DNA from: Thermoprotei archaeon
GTDB lineage: Archaea; Thermoproteota; Thermoprotei; Thermofilales; B15-G2
Direction: 5' to 3'
Assembly: GCA_003649445.1 (NCBI GenBank)
Contig: QMRV01000116.1
Span: 1-6,048 of the forward strand
DNA length: 6,048 bases
The position numbers were made by a program, and so were the translations under genes. Shown in pieces: positions 1 to 5,984 of the stretch. The notes beneath the pieces are model-generated. The model was not told the DNA's origin. It ran no database searches and worked only from the letters and a program-made list of their open reading frames with translations. Within the stretch, counting starts at the first letter, position 1, and each line of letters begins with the position of its first letter.

Positions 1-237
1 AAAAACATCTTTACCTTCAAAGTAAACATGGCCTGCTGTAGGTTTAAGTAGTCTGAGTATTAGTCTTCCAGTAGTTGTTTTTCCGCACCCAGATTCTCCT
101 ACAAGACCTAGTGTTTCACCGCGTCTAATTTCAAATGTTACCCCATCTACTGCCTTTACTTTTGCTCTAGCAAAAAATATTCCTCTTATGGGGAAGTATT
201 TCTTTAAATTAACAACTTTAATTAGTGTTTCACCCAA
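1..237 (-). CDS. dppF: Peptide/oligosaccharide ABC transporter ATP-binding protein, DppF/OppF type (N-terminal 79 residues; cut by window edge)
   Basis: This is the second ATPase of the importer, a cytoplasmic nucleotide-binding subunit expected to pair with the DppD-like protein. Only the first 79 residues are present; the frame runs off position 1. The fragment contains the typical OppF start ([12 protein letters not shown], residues ~8-19) and a Walker A loop GESGCGKTT at residues 47-55, followed by [12 protein letters not shown]. The signature motif, Walker B and the C-terminal Cys region lie outside the window. The start is the TTG at 237-235: an in-frame TGA lies just upstream, the nearest ATG (242-240) is out of frame and stops after six codons, and an AGGTGA ribosome site sits 6 nt before the TTG. 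The gene follows dppD after 15 nt and belongs to the same transcript. The OppF rather than OppD assignment rests on gene order and the KKYFPIRG motif. Confidence 0.93.
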   Translation of the reverse strand, partial: MGETLIKVVNLKKYFPIRGIFFARAKVKAVDGVTFEIRRGETLGLVGESGCGKTTTGRLILRLLKPTAGHVYFEGKDVF

Positions 238-243
238 AACATA

Positions 244-249
244 TCACCT
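244..249 (-). promoter_or_regulatory. Shine-Dalgarno of dppF deciding a TTG start
   Basis: On the minus strand AGGTGA lies 6 nt before the TTG at 237-235, a good match to the archaeal 16S 3' end. The TGA inside this site is an in-frame stop for dppF, so translation cannot begin further upstream. This supports the rare TTG start. Confidence 0.7.
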
Positions 250-252
250 AGT

Positions 253-1245
253 TTATTTAACATAGAGCCAGCAAGCTACTTTATGTCCCTCGGATACTTC
301 AACTAATGGCGGTTCCTTACTCCTACATACTTCCATCATGTATTTACATCTCGGGTGAAACCTACAACCGGGAGGTGGACATATTAGGTTTGGCACTGTC
401 CCCGGTATCGACTCTAATTTCTCTATTTTACTTAGCGGATTAGGTACTGCTTTCAAGAGGCCCTTAGTGTAGGGGTGCAGTGGGTTCTTAAATATCTCCA
501 TTACCGGGCCTATTTCAACTATTTTACCTGCATACATTACTGCTACTCTTGTACACATTTCTGCAACAACGCCCATGTTGTGTGTTATTAGCAGTAAGGT
601 CATTTGCTCGTCTTTCTTCAGTTTTCTCAGCAAGTCAAGTATTTGGGCTTGAATAGTAACATCAAGGTTTGTTGTAGGCTCATCTGCAATTAAGAGTTTA
701 GGTTTATTCGATAGAGAAATGCCTATAACTACTCTTTGCCTCATACCCCCTGAAAGCTCATGTGGATAATTTTTGACCCTTTTCTCAGGGTCAGGCATTA
801 TTACTGATTTAAGAATGCTTATCGCTTTCCTGAAGGCCGTTTTCCAGTCCGCTGTTTTATGTGCAACCATAGTTTCTGCTATTTGGTAACCTACCGTGTA
901 GAGAGGATCAAGTGAAGCTGTAGGGTCTTGGAAAATGTAGGCTATTTCTCTACCTCTGATTTCTCTAAGCTCTTCCTCGCTTAAAGTCATAATATCTACT
1001 GGTCCGCTATCCCTGTAAAATATTATTTGGCCTTTAACTATTCTTCCGGGAGACTCAATGAGCCTAGTTAATGCTCTAGATGTTACGCTTTTACCGCAAC
1101 CTGTTTCTCCAACAAGACAGAATGTTTCTCCCTCATATATTTCAAATGAAACCCCAGAGATTGCTTTCACTACACCTGCATAGGTGAAGAAGTGAACATG
1201 TAAATCTTTTACTTCAATTACTTTTCTTGCCGGAAACATTGTCAT
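253..1245 (-). CDS. dppD: Peptide/oligosaccharide ABC transporter ATP-binding protein, DppD/OppD type
   Basis: Cytoplasmic ATPase subunit (330 aa, normal family length) that energises the DppB/DppC channel. All ABC elements are intact: Walker A GETGCGKS (46-53), Q-loop Gln106 in [10 protein letters not shown], signature LSGGMRQR (164-171), Walker B LLIADEP (184-190, catalytic Glu189), D-loop TTNLD (191-195) and H-loop His222. The C-terminal oligopeptide/dipeptide transporter extension begins with [11 protein letters not shown] (~254-264). It carries Cys294, Cys300, Cys307 and Cys325 in the GCxFxPRCxxxxxxC...HKVAC pattern, which in OppD/DppD-type proteins holds a [4Fe-4S] cluster; Cys289 is an extra cysteine. 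The ATG at 1245 overlaps the dppC stop as ATGA and has GGAGGT 8 nt upstream. A second ATG two codons later is 14 nt from that site and is less likely. Translational coupling to dppC is likely. Confidence 0.97.
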   Translation of the reverse strand: MTMFPARKVIEVKDLHVHFFTYAGVVKAISGVSFEIYEGETFCLVGETGCGKSVTSRALTRLIESPGRIVKGQIIFYRDSGPVDIMTLSEEELREIRGREIAYIFQDPTASLDPLYTVGYQIAETMVAHKTADWKTAFRKAISILKSVIMPDPEKRVKNYPHELSGGMRQRVVIGISLSNKPKLLIADEPTTNLDVTIQAQILDLLRKLKKDEQMTLLLITHNMGVVAEMCTRVAVMYAGKIVEIGPVMEIFKNPLHPYTKGLLKAVPNPLSKIEKLESIPGTVPNLICPPPGCRFHPRCKYMMEVCRSKEPPLVEVSEGHKVACWLYVK

Positions 1246-2405
1246 TGACTTGAACCTCCCTCTTCAGATGAAGGTACTGGTTTCTTCTTTTTAATCTTAA
1301 ACTCTATGCTTCTCCTAGTTCTTGGATCCAAAATGTCTCTAAGAGCATCGCCTAACAAATTCCAACCAAGTACTGTAAAAAGTACTATGGAACCAGGTAT
1401 AAGTACTAGCCACCAAGCACGCGGAAAGAACTGGCTACCATCATATACTATTCTTCCCCAGTCCGCAATGGGCGGTACAGCGCCTAAACCTAGAAAGCTT
1501 AGTCCTGCCTCCATAAGTATAACACCACCGAAATCAAGAGTAATACATACAAGAATAGGGCCTAAGATGTTAGGGAGTATGTGTTTAAACATTATCTTGA
1601 AATTACTAAGTCCCAATGCTTTAGCAGCCTCAATGTATAGGCTTTCACGAACGCTTAATGTGCTTCCTCTAACTATTCTTGCATACATAGGCCACCATAC
1701 TATGACTAATGCTAAAATAACTGATAGCAATCTTCCTAGGTTTCCTACTTCCCTTTTATCTAATGCAAATAGCCAAAGAAATATTTGTTGAAGCCAAGGA
1801 TTATTGGACAGTAATGCATCTATTCTTTCGGGTAAAACAGCAGCAAACGCTATTGCCAATATTAAAGCAGGAAACGCTAGGAATATATCAGTAATTCTCA
1901 TTATTAATTCATCTATTTTCCCGCCGTAATAACCCGCTATTAACCCTAAAAGGATGCCTAAGGGTACGCCTAGAGTCATGGTAATTATTGATATTACTAA
2001 TGAGACTCTAGCACCATATAATATTAAGCTCAGAAGATCTCTACCATAATGATCTGTGCCAAGTATGAACGTTACAGTTCTGCCAAGAGATTTTAAATAT
2101 ACTGTGGTACCAGGTGGCTTTACAAAAGTTTCTTTAGGAGCTTCTAGCGATGGGAAAAAATTATATTTAAAGGGAGCTATGATGGGGCCTATGATCCCTA
2201 AAGTTATAAATGTGATAACAATGATGAGGCCTACTATTCCCAAGGGTGATCGATTAAGCGCATAAGCCATGAGTTTCCATTCCTTCACTCGAGACCTATT
2301 TGTAAAGTACCATCCTGGCTTAATTTTATCTATTATTTTTGCTAATCCATCAATTAACTTGTCAGAAATTTTGTCAAGAAATTTTCTCTCATATTCCTCT
2401 GCCAT
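1242..2405 (-). CDS. dppC: Peptide/oligosaccharide ABC transporter permease, DppC/OppC type
   Basis: Integral membrane permease (387 aa), the second half of the transport channel. A charged cytoplasmic N-terminus of ~45 residues precedes the OppC N-terminal motif NRSPLGIVGL (51-60) and TM1 (~55-78). GTDHYGRD (116-123) is the family hallmark before the BPD_transp_1 domain. TM2 lies at ~130-158, TM3 at ~166-190, TM4 at ~224-243, TM5 at ~275-300 and TM6 at ~330-352. The EAA coupling loop that contacts the ATPase begins EAAKALGLSNFKIMFKHILP at 259. DPRTRR (360-365) ends the normal fold and is followed by a Lys-rich then Ser/Glu-rich tail. The TM3-TM4 external loop (~191-227) is roughly 30 residues longer than in typical bacterial DppC, judged from memory of the family. 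The ATG at 2405 follows the dppB stop by 11 nt, with only a weak GGGG-containing ribosome site. The stop overlaps the dppD start (ATGA). Confidence 0.97.
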   Translation of the reverse strand: MAEEYERKFLDKISDKLIDGLAKIIDKIKPGWYFTNRSRVKEWKLMAYALNRSPLGIVGLIIVITFITLGIIGPIIAPFKYNFFPSLEAPKETFVKPPGTTVYLKSLGRTVTFILGTDHYGRDLLSLILYGARVSLVISIITMTLGVPLGILLGLIAGYYGGKIDELIMRITDIFLAFPALILAIAFAAVLPERIDALLSNNPWLQQIFLWLFALDKREVGNLGRLLSVILALVIVWWPMYARIVRGSTLSVRESLYIEAAKALGLSNFKIMFKHILPNILGPILVCITLDFGGVILMEAGLSFLGLGAVPPIADWGRIVYDGSQFFPRAWWLVLIPGSIVLFTVLGWNLLGDALRDILDPRTRRSIEFKIKKKKPVPSSEEGGSSQ

Positions 2406-2416
2406 TTGCTTACCCC

Positions 2417-3418
2417 TTAATATCTAACTCTGGGATCTATTATTCCGTATAGTATATCTATGATAAAGTTTATTGTCACGTAGATTAGCGCAAAAACTAA
2501 CGTTATACCTACTATGGCTGGAAAATCTAAGAATATAATAGCCTGTATTGCATATCTTCCTAGACCCGGTAACCCAAATACCGTTTCCGTAATTGGAGCG
2601 CCACTAAGAAGGCCCCCAAACTGAAGGCCTAATATTGTAATTACCGGAACTAAGGCGTTCTTAAAAGCATGTTTCCATAGCATAGTCCTTGTAACCCCTT
2701 TTGCTTTGAGAAATACTATGTAATCTGAGTTTAGAGCCTCCAGGAACGAATTTCTAACAAACCTTGCTATAACTCCTGAACCCATGAAACCTAAGACAAA
2801 ACCGGGTAGCCAGAATCTTTGCACATGTTGTGCAAATGTCTTAAAGTCTCCTATAAGCAGGGCATCTATTACAGGTATACCTATTATTGTCCTCTCAGGT
2901 GGTGGGGGTACGCCCGCTAAGTGAGTTACTCTGTACGTCACAAAGAAAACATAGATTAACAGGTATCCAAGCCAAAACACAGGTGATGAAACACCAACTA
3001 ATGCTAAGAACCTAATTAAACTATCTATTATGGTGTTTTTCTTCAAAGCAGCTATTATGCCTAATGGAATCCCCAAAGCTAAAATGAACATATATGCAAA
3101 GAGTGTTAGTTGTATTGTTACAGGTAATCTTTTAGCAATATCATACATTATAGGGTTTGAAGTTCTTGGATCTATTATAGTATTGGTTATAAAGCCTTTT
3201 ACAAAGAAAACATATTGTGACCATAAGGGTTCATCTAGGTGATACCTCTTCCTTATAAGTTCAATAGCTGCTTGTGTAGCTTTCTCTCCTCCCGCCCATG
3301 CACGTGCAGGATCAGCAGGTATTACGTAAGCGATAATAAACGCTATTAAGGACACCCCTATTATGGTAGGTATGAAGGTTACTGTTCTTCTTATTATGAA
3401 ATCTCTCATACTACCCAT
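2417..3418 (-). CDS. dppB: Peptide/oligosaccharide ABC transporter permease, DppB/OppB type
   Basis: Integral membrane permease forming the channel with DppC. Numbering here is from the ATG at 3418 (333 aa). The short cytoplasmic MRDFIIRRT start and TM1 (~7-32) are followed by the family's external segment with YHLDEPLWSQY (~59-69). TM2 lies at ~98-124, TM3 ~135-161, TM4 ~204-221, TM5 ~255-279 and TM6 ~301-326. The EAA cytoplasmic loop runs from Glu227 (EALNSDYIVFLKAKGVT), which contacts the ATPase. ETVFGLPGLG (278-287) and the C-terminal IDPRVRY are DppB hallmarks. An upstream in-frame ATG at 3430 would add four residues, but it lacks a ribosome site. The ATG at 3418 has GGTGA 5 nt before it, which itself overlaps the upstream ATG, so 3418 is preferred. 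The gene lies downstream of the binding-protein gene after a T-rich gap and 11 nt before dppC. Confidence 0.96.
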   Translation of the reverse strand: MGSMRDFIIRRTVTFIPTIIGVSLIAFIIAYVIPADPARAWAGGEKATQAAIELIRKRYHLDEPLWSQYVFFVKGFITNTIIDPRTSNPIMYDIAKRLPVTIQLTLFAYMFILALGIPLGIIAALKKNTIIDSLIRFLALVGVSSPVFWLGYLLIYVFFVTYRVTHLAGVPPPPERTIIGIPVIDALLIGDFKTFAQHVQRFWLPGFVLGFMGSGVIARFVRNSFLEALNSDYIVFLKAKGVTRTMLWKHAFKNALVPVITILGLQFGGLLSGAPITETVFGLPGLGRYAIQAIIFLDFPAIVGITLVFALIYVTINFIIDILYGIIDPRVRY

Positions 3419-3423
3419 GCTAT

Positions 3424-3428
3424 TCACC
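3424..3428 (-). promoter_or_regulatory. Shine-Dalgarno GGTGA favouring the second in-frame ATG of dppB
   Basis: GGTGA (3428-3424) is 5 nt from the ATG at 3418, while the upstream ATG at 3430 overlaps the site and has CTGAACATCC before it, with no complementarity. This argues for a 333-residue rather than a 337-residue product. Confidence 0.55.
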
Positions 3429-3471
3429 ATGGATGTTCAGAGGCTAAACATGGTTCTCACATAAATTAATT

Positions 3472-3494
3472 TACTAACATATTAGTGGTTAGTA
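3472..3494 (-). repeat. Inverted repeat between dppA and dppB, with adjoining 12-bp palindrome
   Basis: Perfect 7-bp arms TACTAAC (3472-3478) and GTTAGTA (3488-3494) are separated by 9 nt. A perfect palindrome TAAATTAATTTA (3462-3473) abuts and slightly overlaps it. The pair lies just downstream of a TTTATA element (minus strand, 3501-3496). It could be an operator for an internal dppB promoter or a weak RNA hairpin. AT-rich DNA makes short palindromes common, so function is unproven. Confidence 0.4.
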
Positions 3495-3498
3495 GTAT

Positions 3499-3512
3499 AA
3501 AGAAAAAACAAA
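3499..3512 (-). terminator. T-rich tract after the binding-protein gene, probable partial terminator
   Basis: Read on the minus strand, 14 nt beginning 13 nt after the dppA stop contain 12 T (TTTGTTTTTTCTTT) and no preceding GC hairpin. This is the usual form of intrinsic termination signals in archaea. Because the permease and ATPase genes follow in the same direction with no strong separate promoter, read-through seems needed. The tract may produce more binding-protein mRNA than permease mRNA, a common arrangement in binding-protein-first ABC operons. Confidence 0.5.
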
Positions 3513-3525
3513 TATGTGTTTAAGT

Positions 3526-5724
3526 TTAGCCTTTGAGCTCACCTACAATAATTACGGCATCGTCTGTTTCAATCATTGTCCAGCTCTTTAACTTTTCAAC
3601 AACTTCTTCTGGTGTTACATCAGCCTTTATTGCTAGCTCTTTGAACTTCGTAGCTCCATATAAGAATGGCCCAGCCCAGTTATCTGAGTCTAGGTAGTCT
3701 GGCACCCAACCTACAATGTATATATCGTATTCGCCATGTTCTGTTTTACTTAAGTATACAGGCCACTCGTAGCTTCCTACAGTTACTTGGAATCCTAGCT
3801 GACTGAGCGTATTTTGCAATAACGTAGCTATTTTCTCTCTAGCTACGTTACCTGCATTATAAATTATTTCAATCTTATACTGTGTTGGATCTATTCCTGC
3901 TTTCTCTAGTAATTCTCTTGCTTTTTCTAGATTGAATTCATACTTCGTTATGTTGTATTCTGTCCATCCAGCCCAACCTATTGGTATACAGCCATAGTTC
4001 CTCTTAAGCATTCCAGCAAATACTGTTTCAAAAATTTGCGCATAGGGTATAGCCCAAGCAATAGCTTGTCTTACATACACGTTGTTTAGAGGTTCTCTCT
4101 GGTAGTTGAGAACAATAAATAGCTGTGTTGGTTCTGGTATTTCCTCGACTATGGATTCAAAGCCGTTCAGCGTTATACCTTTTACATCTTCTAATCTCTC
4201 ATGAGGTATATAGGCTGTATCAACTGTTCCAGTTTGATACAGGTTAATTCTGGCGACAGCATCATCGTTTATCACCCATATGACGTACTTATGGAAGGCT
4301 TTATCGCCGCCGCCATATAATTGATCCCATAGTGTTTTGTTCCAGTAGTGTGGGTTGGCTTCTAATACTATGTAGCTACCCTCCTCATACTCCTTTACAA
4401 AATATGGTCCTGTGCCTACAGGGTATTTATGCATTAACTGGTGTGTTGGTTCTTGTTCACCTAATCCTGGCTTCACAAACTCTGCCCATGCAGCCGGGTT
4501 CTTTCCGTAGTTGCTGGCTTTTAATGCTGCTTCGTATTGATCACCTAGTAGGTACTCCATAGGCAGTACTGATAGGAAGGGATCAGCTAATATGCCAAGT
4601 ATTGGTGCATAGGGCGCATATAGTTTTAGCTTGTATACGCCAGCAGTTTCTCCCTCATAGCCAAAGAATTCTAGTAATTCTTGTAGTGAGTGAATTTCTC
4701 CCGACTTGCCTTTGTATTCTACTTTTAACGGCTTAGTTTTCAGTAGTTCATCAAACTCCTCCTCTGTCAAGGCTATTGAAGCATTTACATCAATAAATGA
4801 TGATACCATCCATGATACGCTATGTCCTATGGCTGGTACACGCCAGAATGTAAAAGCAACGTCTACAGCATCTATTGGATATGTTTTATCATTCCATGGA
4901 TCATAAGCTACTACACCTCCTCTAATTACAAAGTACCACTCTGTCCTAGAATCATCGAACGCCCATGCTACTGCTAAATCTGGCGAAACTTCTTCTGTTT
5001 CTTCTTTCCAGTATGTTATTAAAGTATCACCTATTTGGTGCCATATGTTCCATCCAAATGTCTCATAAGTATATGCTGGGTCGAAGCTTTCAGGCCACCC
5101 TATTGTAGCTATGGTTAATGTGTTAGGATTATTCTTATAGTCCTTTATTCCTATGCTTACTTCAGGAGCATTTGGATCCTCCCATATTAAGTCGTATCTT
5201 TCAGGGAACGTTGGATGATAGTATCTACCCTTTAGCCAGTTCCAGTAGACTCTAGGAGTAATATATTGGCCAAGTATTATTTCTGGTAAGTACTTATTTG
5301 AAAGTATATGAAGTGCCTTAAATAGCTCTGTTCTGATTGAAACATCAGTCACTCTTCTTGCTCCTATTACCAGTGCGTCAACTACCGTATTTCTAAAGAA
5401 AGCAGGGTTTATTGCTCCGAAACCTTGTCCTGCCTCCATTAAGCTTTCAACAGACTCTGTTTTCTCGGCGTCTACTACGTACCCTACCAGTATTGGTCTT
5501 TTACCTTCAGGAAATACTGGTAAGACTGGTGTTGGCGAAGGAGATGGCGAAGGACTAGGGGATGGGGATGGCGAAGGCGAAGGAGATGGACTAGGAGATG
5601 GCGAAGGACTAGGTGTTGTCGGCGGTGGCGTGATAGCGTAGTATAGTGCGGCTACGACAACTATTATTATGATTACTGCTATTGCTATTGCAGCTGTTTT
5701 TGAGATTGCTTTTTTCAAGCTCAT
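3526..5724 (-). CDS. Membrane-anchored family-5 solute-binding protein (DppA/OppA-like) of ABC importer, apparently circularly permuted
   Basis: Extracytoplasmic ligand-capture subunit. Numbering is from the ATG at 5724 (732 aa). MSLKKAISK and a hydrophobic helix (~11-29) form a signal anchor or a class-III (pilin-like) signal; there is no lipobox. A P-(SP)13 stalk covers 38-64. Typical family-5 motifs follow: TLTIATIGWPESFDPA (202-217, the normal start of the fold), SPDLAVAWAFDD (247-258), YPVGTGPYFV (434-443), VRQAIAWAI (551-559), FNLEKARELLEKAG (597-610) and GWVPDYLDSDN (672-682). Asp676 appears to align with the Asp that binds the peptide amino group in DppA/OppA. Residues ~97-183 resemble the usual C-terminal end (NPAFF...VDAL, RTELFKALHILSN, LPEIILGQ, VYWNWLKGRYYHP, YDLI), and the true C-terminus lacks it. 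The ligand may be oligopeptide or oligosaccharide. Three N-glycosylation sequons (Asn314, 462, 591) occur. A GTG at 5754 or ATG at 5748 would add 10 or 8 residues; 5724 gives a cleaner signal and has GGGTG upstream. Confidence 0.93.
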   Translation of the reverse strand: MSLKKAISKTAAIAIAVIIIIVVVAALYYAITPPPTTPSPSPSPSPSPSPSPSPSPSPSPSPSPTPVLPVFPEGKRPILVGYVVDAEKTESVESLMEAGQGFGAINPAFFRNTVVDALVIGARRVTDVSIRTELFKALHILSNKYLPEIILGQYITPRVYWNWLKGRYYHPTFPERYDLIWEDPNAPEVSIGIKDYKNNPNTLTIATIGWPESFDPAYTYETFGWNIWHQIGDTLITYWKEETEEVSPDLAVAWAFDDSRTEWYFVIRGGVVAYDPWNDKTYPIDAVDVAFTFWRVPAIGHSVSWMVSSFIDVNASIALTEEEFDELLKTKPLKVEYKGKSGEIHSLQELLEFFGYEGETAGVYKLKLYAPYAPILGILADPFLSVLPMEYLLGDQYEAALKASNYGKNPAAWAEFVKPGLGEQEPTHQLMHKYPVGTGPYFVKEYEEGSYIVLEANPHYWNKTLWDQLYGGGDKAFHKYVIWVINDDAVARINLYQTGTVDTAYIPHERLEDVKGITLNGFESIVEEIPEPTQLFIVLNYQREPLNNVYVRQAIAWAIPYAQIFETVFAGMLKRNYGCIPIGWAGWTEYNITKYEFNLEKARELLEKAGIDPTQYKIEIIYNAGNVAREKIATLLQNTLSQLGFQVTVGSYEWPVYLSKTEHGEYDIYIVGWVPDYLDSDNWAGPFLYGATKFKELAIKADVTPEEVVEKLKSWTMIETDDAVIIVGELKG
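5533..5613 (-). repeat. Ser-Pro coding tandem repeat (13 SP units) with an internal 21-bp exact duplication
   Basis: The 81-nt stretch encodes Pro followed by 13 Ser-Pro dipeptides, with no interruption. Serine codons vary (TCG x5, TCT x3, AGT x3, TCC x2), and proline alternates between CCT and CCA. A 21-bp block is repeated exactly at 5539-5559 and 5593-5613, 54 bp apart, so part of the tract expanded by duplication rather than codon by codon. The product is a rigid, probably O-glycosylated stalk between membrane anchor and ligand-binding domain. Confidence 0.92.
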
Positions 5725-5733
5725 TTTTATACA

Positions 5734-5738
5734 CACCC
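5734..5738 (-). promoter_or_regulatory. Shine-Dalgarno-like GGGTG before the 5724 ATG of the binding protein
   Basis: GGGTG (5738-5734) lies 9 nt before the ATG at 5724. The alternative in-frame starts GTG 5754 and ATG 5748 have only weak GTGA-like matches at poor spacing. This favours the 732-residue product but does not settle it. Confidence 0.4.
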
Positions 5739-5783
5739 TTGAGCTCATGCTCACTTAGTATTCACTCAATTTAGTTAAGGGCG

Positions 5784-5799
5784 TACTTAAATATTTTGT
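5784..5799 (-). promoter_or_regulatory. Putative BRE/TATA promoter of the transporter operon
   Basis: On the minus strand ACAAAATATTTAAGTA combines an A-rich BRE-like stretch with a TATA-like box TATTTAAG (5793-5786). About 26 nt downstream puts the transcription start near 5763, giving a ~39-nt leader before the ATG at 5724 or a nearly leaderless mRNA for the GTG at 5754. The inverted repeat TTAAG-N6-CTTAA (5775-5790) overlaps the box and the region just downstream, where a repressor could block it. TTTAAA-like hexamers are frequent in this gap, so the choice is moderate. Confidence 0.5.
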
Positions 5800-5837
5800 G
5801 TATGTATGTATTTGTTCGATTCAACATAATTTAAAAC

Positions 5838-5853
5838 ATTATAGTAGTATAAT
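5838..5853. repeat. Short inverted repeat upstream of the operon promoter
   Basis: Perfect 6-bp arms ATTATA (5838-5843) and TATAAT (5848-5853) flank GTAG. The element lies ~45 bp upstream of the putative TATA box. It contains TAGTAGTATAA (5842-5852), which also occurs in the dppA-dppB gap at 3490-3500 in the same orientation. It could be a regulator site, but the low complexity of the DNA weakens this. Confidence 0.35.
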
Positions 5854-5952
5854 TGTGAAAACTTTAACGACTACATAGTATCATTTTAAACTGTAACCAG
5901 AAGTAAGAGTATTTTAATAGTTAATAATTTGTATTATGCTTCAAGTAATGTG

Positions 5953-5984
5953 GTTTAAAGCACTTAAGTAACTTTACTTTAAAC
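5953..5984. repeat. Inverted repeat at the end of the upstream partial gene
   Basis: Perfect 8-bp arms GTTTAAAG (5953-5960) and CTTTAAAC (5977-5984) are separated by 16 nt that contain the palindrome ACTTAAGT (5962-5969). The right arm reaches the stop codon of the partial upstream reading frame. As RNA it could form a weak AU-rich hairpin; no U-tract follows it, so it is not a clear terminator. Confidence 0.4.

Noticed and set aside
1306..1791. Plus-strand open frame of about 161 codons
   Set aside because: It lies entirely inside dppC on the opposite strand. Its composition (many Ser, Pro, Asn, Thr, low complexity) has no recognisable domain, and there is no ribosome site. It is an antisense shadow of a well-supported gene.
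2056..3242. Short plus-strand open frames antisense to dppC and dppB
   Set aside because: They are about 70 codons each, without motifs or start signals, opposite conserved permease regions.
3533..3541. TTGAGCTCA present near both ends of the binding-protein gene (also 5739-5747)
   Set aside because: A 9-bp coincidence, mostly palindromic and inside coding sequence at both ends; no sign of a mobile element or recombination site.
4332..4906. Short plus-strand open frames antisense to the binding-protein gene
   Set aside because: They are 66-76 codons, have no motif, no upstream signals, and sit opposite strongly conserved binding-protein motifs.
5533..5613. Repeat tract considered as a CRISPR array or non-coding minisatellite
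   Set aside because: The repeats are 6-bp in-frame Ser-Pro codons without spacers and fall inside a coding region.
5724..5731. TATAAAAA on the minus strand just before the ATG at 5724, considered as a promoter
   Set aside because: A start ~26 nt downstream would lie inside the signal-anchor codons and leave no usable translation start. The box at 5786-5793 is better placed.
4500..5755. Possibility that the odd binding-protein architecture is a frameshift or assembly join of two genes
   Set aside because: The frame is continuous, the N-terminal block, start motif and all later motifs are in one frame, and codon use does not visibly change. An assembly error cannot be fully excluded without reads, but nothing in the sequence suggests it.
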